Positions 19,916-27,550 of a stretch of 49,487 nucleotides of DNA are shown piece by piece. Location of the stretch: contig JAGHUJ010000024.1 in assembly GCA_018064905.1 (NCBI GenBank), forward strand, positions 1 to 49,487, in the 5' to 3' direction. Position numbers and translations under genes: made by a program. A model generated the notes under the pieces. That model made no database searches and was not told where the DNA came from. It was given only the letters and a program-made list of their open reading frames with translations. The first letter of the stretch is position 1; each line of letters starts with the position of its first letter. The DNA comes from Candidatus Treponema equifaecale. Its GTDB lineage: Bacteria > Spirochaetota > Spirochaetia > Treponematales > Treponemataceae.

Positions 19916-20389
19916 TTATAAATGAATAAATTTTGCTTTTGCTATATCTTCATAAGAAACGGTCTTCTGCTGAGCAGGTTCACCATCCTTACAAACTTCC
20001 AGAACCAGCGACTTGTCATCAGCAGAAATCAGTTTTCCGCCAACCCAGTCCGTAACAGTCTTATCATAAACACGGATTTCGCGTCCAGCAAAAAGTGCAA
20101 ATTCAGCCGCATTTCTGATATTTCGTTCCATACCAGGAGAAGTAAGCTCCATGTATGTGTTTTCAGTTCCAAGCATTTCCTCCAGTGCAGGAAGAAGAAC
20201 CTTGTGAACCTTTGAGCAGTCATTCACACCGATATTTACACTGGCATCAGCACCTGTAATGGTTGCCAGAATCTGTGTGACTCCGTTCTGTGGAGAAATC
20301 TTAAGCTCCACCAGATGATATCCAAGCCCGCTGACGATTTTTTCACATTCAGCAAAGTGAGGATATGATGTCAAAGGAATGAATTCCAT
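19916..20389 (-). CDS. rimP: ribosome maturation factor RimP
   Basis: A 157-residue RimP, needed for 30S subunit maturation. Typical patterns are the N-terminal GLGYHLVELKISPQNGVTQILATI, the DCSKVHKVLLPALEEML segment and the signature MELTSPGMERNIRNAAEFALFAGREIRVYDK; the Sm-like C-terminal domain follows. It is the first gene of the rimP-nusA-infB-rbfA-truB-rpsO-pnp operon. A weak TAGG site lies 6 bases before the ATG. A terminator-like hairpin and a promoter lie directly upstream, so the gene is probably expressed from its own leader with attenuation. Confidence 0.94.
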   Translation of the reverse strand: MEFIPLTSYPHFAECEKIVSGLGYHLVELKISPQNGVTQILATITGADASVNIGVNDCSKVHKVLLPALEEMLGTENTYMELTSPGMERNIRNAAEFALFAGREIRVYDKTVTDWVGGKLISADDKSLVLEVCKDGEPAQQKTVSYEDIAKAKFIHL

Positions 20390-20411
20390 AAAAACCTACT
20401 GTCCAACAAAT

Positions 20412-20441
20412 AAAAATGGTCCCGTTTTTTGCGGAACCATT
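20412..20441 (-). terminator. terminator-like hairpin (attenuator candidate) in the rimP leader
   Basis: On the minus strand AATGGTTCCG pairs with CGGGACCATT (10 bp, one wobble) around an A-rich loop, followed by TTTTTATTTGTT. It lies between the likely promoter and the rimP ATG, about 22 bases before the start codon. It could instead terminate rlpA transcripts, but any transcript from the promoter at 20469-20496 must cross it. Confidence 0.7.
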
Positions 20442-20468
20442 CAAATATTACTATTAAAATGTAACTAC

Positions 20469-20496
20469 ATTATCTACAAAAACCAGGAAATGTCAA
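20469..20496 (-). promoter_or_regulatory. promoter of the rimP-pnp operon
   Basis: A consensus -35 TTGACA at 20491-20496, a 16-base spacer and -10 GATAAT at 20469-20474. Transcription would start near 20462, giving a leader of about 70 nt that contains the hairpin at 20412-20441. Confidence 0.65.
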
Positions 20497-20597
20497 CAGC
20501 AGGGCGTCCCGGCATTCTGCCGTCGGCAGTTCCACCCTTCGCTATCCGCTCATTAGCCTGCGGCTAACTACGGGGTTCCATTGCCTGACGCGTTCAA
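20497..20597. repeat. GC-rich palindromic intergenic element
   Basis: A stretch markedly richer in G+C than its surroundings, between rlpA and the rimP promoter. It holds small inverted repeats (TGCCGACGGCA and TAGCCGCAGGCTA on the minus strand) and no open frame of note. It resembles a copy of a dispersed intergenic repeat; copy number cannot be checked from this window. Confidence 0.4.
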
Positions 20598-20606
20598 AAA
20601 AAATCA

Positions 20607-21383
20607 TCAGACTCTTTTCTTTACCACAAAACCAGAATACCCATTTTCGGAAAGTTTATTCTGAACGGATTCCAGTCTTGAATTCTCAACTTTTCTGATT
20701 ACAACTCTTACAACAGTTTCAGTGGACTGAAAAACCACATCCGTAAAACCTTCTTTTAAAAGCTTCTGTGCAAGGTTATTGGCATTTGCCCTGCTTGAAA
20801 AAGAACCGATTTGAATATCCCAGAGCTGATTTGGATCATCAGAAGCAGTTTTAGGAACTGAAGAAGGAACAGTTTTTACAGGAGAGGAATTCTTTGCAAC
20901 CGCCGGAACCGTTGCAGAGGAAGCAGTACCAGAGGAAGTCTTGATGGAATTTGAAAAATTGGTATTGTAGGAAACCTTTGCGATCTGACAGGCTTTTTGT
21001 GCAGTCTGAATGCTGGCTTTAGTATTCTGCCCCAAAGAAATAATCTGAATGTTCACCTTTGCAGTCCCAGATTTAATCATATCAAGCTTGACCGCAGCAG
21101 CTTTGGACAAATCCATTTCTCTAGTACCGACAAAAGGACCTCTGTCATTTACACGAACATCAACAGTTTTGCCGTTTTTAATATTTGTAACACGAACCAC
21201 AGTATTAAAAGGAAGCATCTTGTGAGCACAGGTCAAAGAATACATATTGAAGATTTCCCCATTGGAAGTTTTCTTGCCATGAAAATCCTCAGCATAGTAA
21301 GAGGCGGTAACATTAGTCTTATAAAAATCAGCAAAAGAAAAAGCCGAAACAAACAGAAAAAAAACAAACAATAATTTCTTCAT
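20607..21383 (-). CDS. rlpA: RlpA-family septal lytic transglycosylase-like protein with SPOR domain
   Basis: A 258-residue exported protein. The signal peptide covers about residues 1-18 (MKKLLFVFFLFVSAFSFA). A double-psi beta-barrel follows (about 22-115): ASYYAEDFHGKKTSNGEIFN, LPFNTVVRVTN and VRVNDRGPF, with the conserved Asp of the RlpA family. A Ser/Thr/Ala-rich linker leads to a C-terminal SPOR domain (about 185-258: WDIQIGSFSSRANANNLAQKL) that binds denuded peptidoglycan at septa. RlpA proteins cleave naked glycan strands or work at division sites. There is no obvious Shine-Dalgarno. The adjacent LysM/LytM gene is another cell-wall protein, separated by two tRNA genes. Confidence 0.92.
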   Translation of the reverse strand: MKKLLFVFFLFVSAFSFADFYKTNVTASYYAEDFHGKKTSNGEIFNMYSLTCAHKMLPFNTVVRVTNIKNGKTVDVRVNDRGPFVGTREMDLSKAAAVKLDMIKSGTAKVNIQIISLGQNTKASIQTAQKACQIAKVSYNTNFSNSIKTSSGTASSATVPAVAKNSSPVKTVPSSVPKTASDDPNQLWDIQIGSFSSRANANNLAQKLLKEGFTDVVFQSTETVVRVVIRKVENSRLESVQNKLSENGYSGFVVKKRV

Positions 21384-21446
21384 AAAAATATTTTCGGAAA
21401 AATAGAATTTAAACTGAAACAGCTGATATTTTTTAACTTCAAATCT

Positions 21447-21544
21447 ATCGGGTAGACTGGATTCCTTCGTTCGCTCCGCTCACTACGCGAATCCAGACGA
21501 ACGCTGTCGCGTTCTTAGCAAAAAAAATCGGGTAGACTGGATTC
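21447..21544. repeat. 18-bp direct repeat of the tRNA-Pro 3' end flanking a 62-bp insert
   Basis: ATCGGGTAGACTGGATTC occurs at 21447-21464 and again at 21527-21544, where it is the 3' end of tRNA-Pro plus the discriminator base. The 62 bases between contain a GAATCC/GGATTC inverted repeat with the first copy and a small AACGC/GCGTT hairpin. This is the layout of a tRNA-end attachment site or of a small palindromic insertion. Confidence 0.6.
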
Positions 21545-21600
21545 GAACCAGCGACCCCAACGTCCCGAACGTTGTGCGCTACCAGCTGCGCTACTACCCG
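21528..21600 (-). tRNA. tRNA-Pro (anticodon CGG)
   Basis: A full cloverleaf on the minus strand: acceptor CGGGTAG pairs with CTACCCG, discriminator A, T-arm with GGTTCGAATCC, anticodon arm CAACG-TTCGGGA-CGTTG giving anticodon CGG. CCA is not encoded. A T-run follows directly. It begins only three bases after the T-run of a terminator-like hairpin. Confidence 0.93.
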
Positions 21601-21603
21601 AAT

Positions 21604-21636
21604 AAAAAAAGACCCGTTCAGATTGAACAGGTCTTG
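21604..21636 (-). terminator. intrinsic terminator-like hairpin between tRNA-Asp and tRNA-Pro
   Basis: On the minus strand AAGACCTGTTCA pairs with TGAACGGGTCTT across a 3-base loop, then TTTTTTTATT. It follows the tRNA-Asp 3' end by two bases and ends three bases before tRNA-Pro. Confidence 0.8.
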
Positions 21637-21637
21637 T

Positions 21638-21711
21638 CGCGATGTGCGGGGCTCGAACCCGCGATCTCCGGCGTGACAGGCCAGCGCGATAACCAGCTTC
21701 GCTAACACCGC
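21638..21711 (-). tRNA. tRNA-Asp (anticodon GTC)
   Basis: Cloverleaf on the minus strand: acceptor GCGGTGT with ACATCGC (one G-T pair), discriminator G as expected for tRNA-Asp, anticodon loop CTGTCAC giving GTC, T-arm CGGGTTCGAGCCCCG. CCA is not encoded. It has its own strong promoter upstream. Confidence 0.94.
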
Positions 21712-21725
21712 AATTTGTGATACTC

Positions 21726-21755
21726 ACTATATCAGAATCAGCTGAACCTTGTCAA
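21726..21755 (-). promoter_or_regulatory. tRNA-Asp promoter
   Basis: A consensus -35 TTGACA at 21750-21755, an 18-base spacer and -10 TATAGT at 21726-21731. The predicted start is a few bases before the mature tRNA-Asp 5' end at 21711. Confidence 0.7.
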
Positions 21756-21780
21756 CAGTCTCCGATACAATCTGCATGAA

Positions 21781-22788
21781 CTAACCTCTTGGAGCCTTTG
21801 CAGGATCTATTGGCTGACCGTTCTGAAATACCATCAGCGAAACCTGAGATTTTCCAGTATAGGAATCAACACCGGCAGTACCAATTTGTGAAGCGTAGTT
21901 TATGTAATCACCCTTCGCCACTTCAATTGAACCCAGTCCAGTATATGCGTAAATATGACCGGTCTTGCTCTGAATGAACACAACATTTCCAAACCCTCTG
22001 TAGGAACCGGAAAACATTACAGTTCCAGCACGGATTGAAGTTACAGACTCATCTTTTTTTGAAGTCAGACAAACTCCGCCGATTTTTCCTTTAATGTAAG
22101 TTACATCAGAAGCCTTCACCGGCCATACCAAAGTTGCATCGCCCTTTTTGTCCGAATAGTTGTGAGGATCATTCACCTTAAGCTCAGGAACCTTTGCAAT
22201 TTCAGTCTTTTTTGTTTCTGTTGTTTTTTCAGGAGCTTTTTCTTCTTTTTTTGCAACAGCTGTTACAGAAGCCCCAGTGCCAGTAACAGGAACCTTCAAT
22301 TTCTGACCAACCTTAAGAGCTGAATTTGAATCAGCTCCATTCAATTTCTGAAGCTCAGCGACCGAAACACCATATTTTTTTGAAATTCCAAACCAGGTTT
22401 CGCCTTTCTGAACAACATAGACAGATTCCCCGCCTTTAGTTTCAGCATTTTTAGTCTCAGCTGGCTTGTTTTCCGCTGTTTTTGTTTCTGTTCTTTGGGT
22501 ATTTTCAGTTTTTGCAGGCTGTTTTACTGTTGCAGCAGTTGAAGTGTCAGCAGAATCATTTTTCTGAATTGAAGTTCCCTCTGGAATTTTTATTTTCTGT
22601 CCGATTTTAATATCATTTCCAGAAAAATCGTTGGCAGACTTTACGGCTTCAACAGAAACACCGTAACTTTTGCTGATGGAATAAAGAGTTTCTCCCTTCT
22701 GAACCTCATGCACTTTTTCAGCACTTGCAGAAGAAAATCCGAGAATAAAAATCAAGAAAAATACTACTTTATAAAAATCACACTTCAT
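21781..22788 (-). CDS. exported protein with two LysM domains and a degenerate LytM (M23-like) domain
   Basis: A 335-residue exported protein. The signal peptide is about residues 1-23. LysM domains are at about 26-69 and 123-167 (QKGETLYSISKSYGVSVEAV, QKGETWFGISKKYGVSVAEL). A long Lys/Thr/Glu-rich linker leads to a LytM-like domain at about 220-330. That domain keeps the fold landmarks (RAGTVMFSGSYRGFGNVVFIQ, IGTAG, FQNGQPIDP), but the zinc ligands are missing: the HxGxD segment is replaced by VCLTSKKDE and the final HxH by SLM. It is therefore probably a non-hydrolytic activator in the style of NlpD/EnvC rather than an endopeptidase. It lies downstream of the recN gene group. Confidence 0.85.
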   Translation of the reverse strand: MKCDFYKVVFFLIFILGFSSASAEKVHEVQKGETLYSISKSYGVSVEAVKSANDFSGNDIKIGQKIKIPEGTSIQKNDSADTSTAATVKQPAKTENTQRTETKTAENKPAETKNAETKGGESVYVVQKGETWFGISKKYGVSVAELQKLNGADSNSALKVGQKLKVPVTGTGASVTAVAKKEEKAPEKTTETKKTEIAKVPELKVNDPHNYSDKKGDATLVWPVKASDVTYIKGKIGGVCLTSKKDESVTSIRAGTVMFSGSYRGFGNVVFIQSKTGHIYAYTGLGSIEVAKGDYINYASQIGTAGVDSYTGKSQVSLMVFQNGQPIDPAKAPRG

Positions 22789-22860
22789 ATCTTTTCTAAT
22801 TTCGGCAGATTGGAGTGGATATTTTAGAGATTTTTTAGCTGAAACAGTTTTTTATCTGAT

Positions 22861-24093
22861 CTAATCTTCCATGATGGACCAGAAAAGTTTCATTGCGTCA
22901 ATTCCGTTGATTTTTGTTCCAGTCAGATAAATTTTCAGAATATTGTCGCGTCCAGAAGTAAGCTGGCGGCTTGTGATTCCGTATTTAATTGAACTTTCGG
23001 CTTCAATCAAGGCGCTGAGATGGTCAGCAAGGCGAACAATTTTTCCGTCCACCGGTGAATATGCATCAGAATTGTAGCTGTCCCGCAGTTCTTCCCAGGA
23101 AACCACCTGTGGCCGTTTTCCACCGTCCAGTTCAGGCAGCAGAATTCTGTTCTGGAATTCATCACTGGTAAAATAGAGAATTTCATCAACATAGAAATTT
23201 TCCATCAACGGAACAAGCTCAGAATGCACGATTTCATCTTCAATTTGCTTTACAATTCCAGGAAGTCCGTCTGTGGCCTGTTTTACTGGTGAAATAATGT
23301 CTCTGGTTACAGATTCAGGCAAATCATGGAAAAGTCCTGAGAAAAATCCGTTGAAAAGACGTTTCTGGCAAATTTCCTCACCGCCGTCACGAAGCAAAAG
23401 CAGCGAAACAATTGCAACAAAGAAACAATGTCCAAGAACGCTGGTCTGTGGAACGCGGGGAGTCTGATTCCATCTGGTCTGAAAGCGGAGCTGCTCTATT
23501 TTCATTATGAACTGGAATGGGCGGCTGGTTCTGTCCAGCAAAAGTTTCATTCCTTCCAAGTCCCGGTACTGCTCCAGGTCTGCCTTAAGCTCAGCTTTTA
23601 TCTTTTCTGTTCGCTCAAGTTCATTTACCCGCTCAATCATCTCCAGTTCACGTAAAGAAGAGAATTTATGAGCTGCCCTGAGAACTCTTTCAGAAAGCGA
23701 ATGTTCTTTTCGAGGCTTATTTTCGTTCTGAAGAAATTCTGAAAATTTAGCCAGAAGAAGTTCATCATCAATCATATCCCTGTACTGATTGAAAATCCAT
23801 TCATTCAGCTTTACGAATTCTTCAGGATAACGGGTGCGGATCATCTGCTGAACCGGCGATTTTATGTCACACAGTGCTATTTTTCTGAGCAAATCGAAAA
23901 GTGAAGCATAAATCATCCATTCCCAGTCAATTTCATTGCCGGAATTTTCTTCAAATTTACCAATGATGTAGGCCGCAACCATTTTTTCTGCAGCCTTATC
24001 CATTTCTACAATGTCAAAAGGACGAACCAGGTCATTCCATCTCTGAATGGAAAACCCTTCAAAAATTTTAAGTACGAATTTTTTGTCTAACAT
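22861..24093 (-). CDS. HD-domain protein, putative metal-dependent phosphohydrolase
   Basis: A 410-residue protein. The C-terminal half contains an HD-type site: His222 in SVLGHCFFVA, His256-Asp257 in GLFHDLPES, and a later Asp265, an arrangement like YfbR-type nucleotidases. The N-terminal half (about 1-190) is helical and charged, with a coiled-coil-like stretch at 140-180 (LREL...ERVNELERTEKIKAELKADLEQY). Specificity is unknown; nucleotide or second-messenger phosphohydrolysis is inferred from the motif. It follows the unknown 267-residue gene by 21 bases and is probably in one operon with recN, nadK and cheW. Confidence 0.75.
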   Translation of the reverse strand: MLDKKFVLKIFEGFSIQRWNDLVRPFDIVEMDKAAEKMVAAYIIGKFEENSGNEIDWEWMIYASLFDLLRKIALCDIKSPVQQMIRTRYPEEFVKLNEWIFNQYRDMIDDELLLAKFSEFLQNENKPRKEHSLSERVLRAAHKFSSLRELEMIERVNELERTEKIKAELKADLEQYRDLEGMKLLLDRTSRPFQFIMKIEQLRFQTRWNQTPRVPQTSVLGHCFFVAIVSLLLLRDGGEEICQKRLFNGFFSGLFHDLPESVTRDIISPVKQATDGLPGIVKQIEDEIVHSELVPLMENFYVDEILYFTSDEFQNRILLPELDGGKRPQVVSWEELRDSYNSDAYSPVDGKIVRLADHLSALIEAESSIKYGITSRQLTSGRDNILKIYLTGTKINGIDAMKLFWSIMED

Positions 24094-24114
24094 AGGATTT
24101 CTGAGTTTTTTGTT

Positions 24115-24918
24115 TTATTTTGCGATGCCTTTCTTCTGATCGTTCTTAAGCTTTTCATTCCATACAACGGCCTTTTTCTTGATTTCCTCGCCGTCTTCTG
24201 GGGAACCAATCAGAATCGCAACTCTTCTGGCAGCCGCAAGAAAATTTATTGCCATGCGCATATCATCAATACGATGGGTCGAAAGCTCATAACGGTCACG
24301 ATAAGCCGATGCAGAATTATCCAAAAGCTTACGGATAAGACGAATGTACAGAACCGTGTTGTCATAATCAATGGAATTTGGATCAAAGTAGTCTTTTGTT
24401 GCTTTTTTCAAATCAAGAAGATTCTTTGTTACTGCTGCGAATCGGCCCTGAAGCTCTACAAAGGACCAGCGCCACTTTGTATTGTCACCAAAAGCATCAA
24501 TCAGAAGTCTGATCACAAGTCCAAGTTTTCTAATGAGATAATATTTTTTTTCAACAGGAGTGTTTGCAATCAGCTCCCATTTGCTTTCAAGATCAGAAGT
24601 TGAAACATCTACACCGTTTGTAACAATGTCTTCCAGATAAATAATTGCCTTGTAGATTGTCTTTCGTGCATCATTCAGGGCATCATTGTTCTTTGTTCTT
24701 ACAAATTCAACGGAAAGATTGTTTATAGTAATATAGTACGAAGCAACGCCAATCATTTCCTCGCAAAGCAAAAGCTTTTTGTATCCAACGCCGGCAGTAT
24801 CCTTTTCAGCAAGGGCAATAAGATTTTTTTCCCGGGCCAAAGCCTCTTCAATCATCTTCTTGTAAGGCTCACTCCTGTTGGCGTAATCTTCACGACTTGG
24901 ACTAAAAACTTTTGCCAT
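24115..24918 (-). CDS. hypothetical helical protein
   Basis: A 267-residue protein I do not recognise. It looks soluble and almost entirely helical, with no signal peptide. The middle holds an aromatic segment (NTKWRWSFVELQGRFAAVTKNLLDLKKATKDYFDP) and the C-terminus has an Ala-rich helix (MRMAINFLAAARRVAILIGSPEDGEE) with a lysine-rich tail. A GGGAG site lies 8 bases before the ATG. It sits between recN and the HD-domain gene in a tightly packed same-strand group. The context gives no firm function. Confidence 0.6.
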   Translation of the reverse strand: MAKVFSPSREDYANRSEPYKKMIEEALAREKNLIALAEKDTAGVGYKKLLLCEEMIGVASYYITINNLSVEFVRTKNNDALNDARKTIYKAIIYLEDIVTNGVDVSTSDLESKWELIANTPVEKKYYLIRKLGLVIRLLIDAFGDNTKWRWSFVELQGRFAAVTKNLLDLKKATKDYFDPNSIDYDNTVLYIRLIRKLLDNSASAYRDRYELSTHRIDDMRMAINFLAAARRVAILIGSPEDGEEIKKKAVVWNEKLKNDQKKGIAK

Positions 24919-24948
24919 ATTTTACTCCCACTAAAAAAGGCTGCGGAT

Positions 24949-26706
24949 TTATGCTCCAGAATATTTTGAAAGCAATGTTCTTGCGTGCTCCAATGACTGA
25001 GTTGAGTCAGCATCACCAGAAAGCATGCGTGCGATTTCAGCAACCCTATTCTCACCTTCAATTGGATTAACCTGAGTATGAGTAAGGCCATTGCTGACGC
25101 TTTTTTCTATCTTAATCTGATTATCGGCATAAACTGCAATGCTGGCAAGGTGAGTTATGCATAAAACCTGTCGATTTCGTGCCAATTTTTTCAGATGGCT
25201 GCCAATTGAAACCGCAATTTCACCACCAATTCCTGTATCAATCTCATCAAAGATCATTGTACCAACAGCATCAGACTGAGCCAGAATTGTCTTAAGAGAA
25301 AGCATTACGCGGCTAAGTTCACCACCGGAAGCAATTTTTGCCAACGGCTGAAGCGGCTGTCCTGGATTTGCACTGATAAGAAATTCAACATTGTCCAGAC
25401 CGTACGGACCGCATCTCTGCATAAGTCCAGCACCTTCAGAATCAGCTTTTTCTGCAACACGAACGGAGAACTGAGTGTTTCTCATTCCTAAATCTGCAAG
25501 AACAGCAAGAACCCCCTGCGCCATTTTTACTGCTGATTTTTTTCGTTCATCAGAAATTGCCTTTGCCTCAACATAAACAGCTTTTTCAAGCTCAGCAATT
25601 TCCTTTTCCAGCTTTTCTTTTGAATTTGAAGCCCCGTCCAGCTGTTCAAGTTTAACCTGAGCCTTTTCACAATAATCAAGGACTTCTTCTATTGGAGAAG
25701 AAACTGAATTTGCGTATTTTTTCTTAAGATTGTAGATGAGTGTCTGACGTTCTTGAACCTGTGCCAACCGTTCTGGATCAAACACAAGGCTGTTTGCATA
25801 ATTTCGATATTCGTCTGCAATATCAGAAAGCTCGTAGAAAGCACTTTCAAGACGCTGATTCAGGCTTTCAAGATTCTTATCCATTGAAACAGCGTGCTCA
25901 GACTCACTTCTGATTCTTTTTAAAGATGAAACAATTCCGCTTCCTGATTCTCCGCCTTCAAAAGCAGAATTGATTGAATCAATATCGGAATACAGCTTTT
26001 CAAAAGAAGAAAGTTTTGTTTCTTCTTCATCAAGCGCCACATCCTCACCTTTTTTAAGCTTTGCATCTGTGATTTCTTTTACCGCAAAATTCAGAAAATC
26101 AATCTGCTGAGCTTTGTTTTTGTCATTTGAATTAAGCTCTTCCAGAACCTTGCGTTTTTCAACTAAAGCTGCAAACTGGGCTGAAAAATTTCTTACACGA
26201 TCAACAAGTCCTGCGTATGAATCAAGATATTTTCTGTGCTCGGAAACCTTCATCAAGGACTGATGCTCGTGCTGACCGTGAATATCAATCAAAAAAGAAC
26301 TGAATTCAGCCAGATCCGCACGGGTTACAGCTGTATCACCAATCCAGGCACCTGATTTTCCATTGCTTCTGATGTATCTGCGGAGCAAAATTCTGTCATT
26401 TTCTGCCTGTATTCCATGAATCGAAAGCCATTCCCAGGCATTTTCAGCCTCATAATCTTCTGCTGGTGAAAAATCTGCAGACACAGTATTTTTTCCAAGA
26501 TAAAAACTTCCTGAAACAACTGATTCTGTGGCACCGGCGCGAATCTGCTCCACACCAGCCTTTCCACCCAAAAGAAATGTAAGCGCACCAATTAAAAGGG
26601 ATTTACCAGCACCAGTTTCACCTGAAAGCACAGTAAATCCATTGTTGAATTCAACATTAGCATTGTCGATAAGAGCAAAATCTTTAATTGAAAGATCCTC
26701 AAGCAT
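24949..26706 (-). CDS. recN: DNA repair protein RecN
   Basis: A 585-residue SMC-like ATPase of double-strand break repair. The N-terminal head has Walker A GETGAGKSLL (about residues 30-39) and DIHGQHEHQSL. A coiled-coil central part (about 150-390) follows. The C-terminal head carries the signature ASGGELSRVMLSLKT, Walker B TMIFDEIDTGIGGE and the ITHLASIA switch. RecN gathers broken DNA ends in the RecA pathway. Its ATG overlaps the NAD kinase stop by 8 bases. Length is slightly above the family average. Confidence 0.96.
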   Translation of the reverse strand: MLEDLSIKDFALIDNANVEFNNGFTVLSGETGAGKSLLIGALTFLLGGKAGVEQIRAGATESVVSGSFYLGKNTVSADFSPAEDYEAENAWEWLSIHGIQAENDRILLRRYIRSNGKSGAWIGDTAVTRADLAEFSSFLIDIHGQHEHQSLMKVSEHRKYLDSYAGLVDRVRNFSAQFAALVEKRKVLEELNSNDKNKAQQIDFLNFAVKEITDAKLKKGEDVALDEEETKLSSFEKLYSDIDSINSAFEGGESGSGIVSSLKRIRSESEHAVSMDKNLESLNQRLESAFYELSDIADEYRNYANSLVFDPERLAQVQERQTLIYNLKKKYANSVSSPIEEVLDYCEKAQVKLEQLDGASNSKEKLEKEIAELEKAVYVEAKAISDERKKSAVKMAQGVLAVLADLGMRNTQFSVRVAEKADSEGAGLMQRCGPYGLDNVEFLISANPGQPLQPLAKIASGGELSRVMLSLKTILAQSDAVGTMIFDEIDTGIGGEIAVSIGSHLKKLARNRQVLCITHLASIAVYADNQIKIEKSVSNGLTHTQVNPIEGENRVAEIARMLSGDADSTQSLEHARTLLSKYSGA

Positions 26707-27550
26707 GCTGCGGTCCTCCTGACCAGTTCAGCTTTGAACGCAAAGCATCGTAGAATTTTTCTTTTGTGCAGCCAATAAGCTTAGCTCTTCCTTCGGCCTG
26801 TTTGATTTTTACAATATCGCCAACATGAAGGTCTACAGGAATCTGACCATCAACGGAAATAACAACGTCAGAAATTCTGGAAGGGAGAATTTCAATTGCA
26901 AGTTCACCTTTTGGACTTAAAACCAAAGGACGGCTTGAAAGTGAGAAAGCATTTACCAAAGTTAAAACAAGTGCATCCAGGCCTGGATCAATAATCGGAC
27001 CACCGGCGCTGGCAGAATATGCCGTTGAACCAGTAGCCGTTGAAATAATAATACCGTCAGCTTTAATCTCACCCAATGAAACGCCGTCATAGCTAACATT
27101 GAAAGAAATCGTATGTGCCGCAGTTTTACCGCAGACAACAATATCATTCAAACCAGTTGCCCTGAGACGTCTCGTACCGCCACGAACCAAGTCTGCTTTA
27201 AGCATACTTCGTTCATCTATAAAAGCATCGCCTTTGAGGAAAATGTCCAATTCTCGCTTCCACTCATTTCGCTGAACACTTGCAATAAAACCAAATGAAC
27301 CAAAGTTAACAGGAAAAATCGGGATACCGAGAGGAGCACAACCTCTGGCTGCAAACAAAACAGTTCCGTCACCACCCATAGTTATAACAAAGTCATAGCC
27401 AGGGAAAGGATACTGTTCAGAAAATCCATTGAACATGAAGATATCTGCATGAACGCCCAGTGTCGAAAGATATTCTTTTATCTCAGCACCAAGCCTTTTT
27501 GATTCTTCTTTATATGTGTTTACAATGATGATGCATCTTTTATAATTCAT
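26699..27550 (-). CDS. nadK: NAD kinase
   Basis: A 283-residue NAD kinase that phosphorylates NAD to NADP. The signature GGDGTVLFAARG near residue 58 and the conserved TGSTAYSASAGGPII motif (about 173-187) are both present, as is the C-terminal SRPLVLSP and VSVDGQ pattern. Length is normal. The ATG overlaps the stop of the upstream DegT-fold gene (TAATG) and the 3' end overlaps recN, so the three genes are translated in series. Confidence 0.95.
   Translation of the reverse strand: MNYKRCIIIVNTYKEESKRLGAEIKEYLSTLGVHADIFMFNGFSEQYPFPGYDFVITMGGDGTVLFAARGCAPLGIPIFPVNFGSFGFIASVQRNEWKRELDIFLKGDAFIDERSMLKADLVRGGTRRLRATGLNDIVVCGKTAAHTISFNVSYDGVSLGEIKADGIIISTATGSTAYSASAGGPIIDPGLDALVLTLVNAFSLSSRPLVLSPKGELAIEILPSRISDVVISVDGQIPVDLHVGDIVKIKQAEGRAKLIGCTKEKFYDALRSKLNWSGGPQHA

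Noticed and set aside
21445..21727. Two overlapping frames of 87 and 70 codons on the minus strand
   Set aside because: They cover the tRNA-Pro and tRNA-Asp genes and the hairpin between them; the peptides are translations of tRNA sequence.
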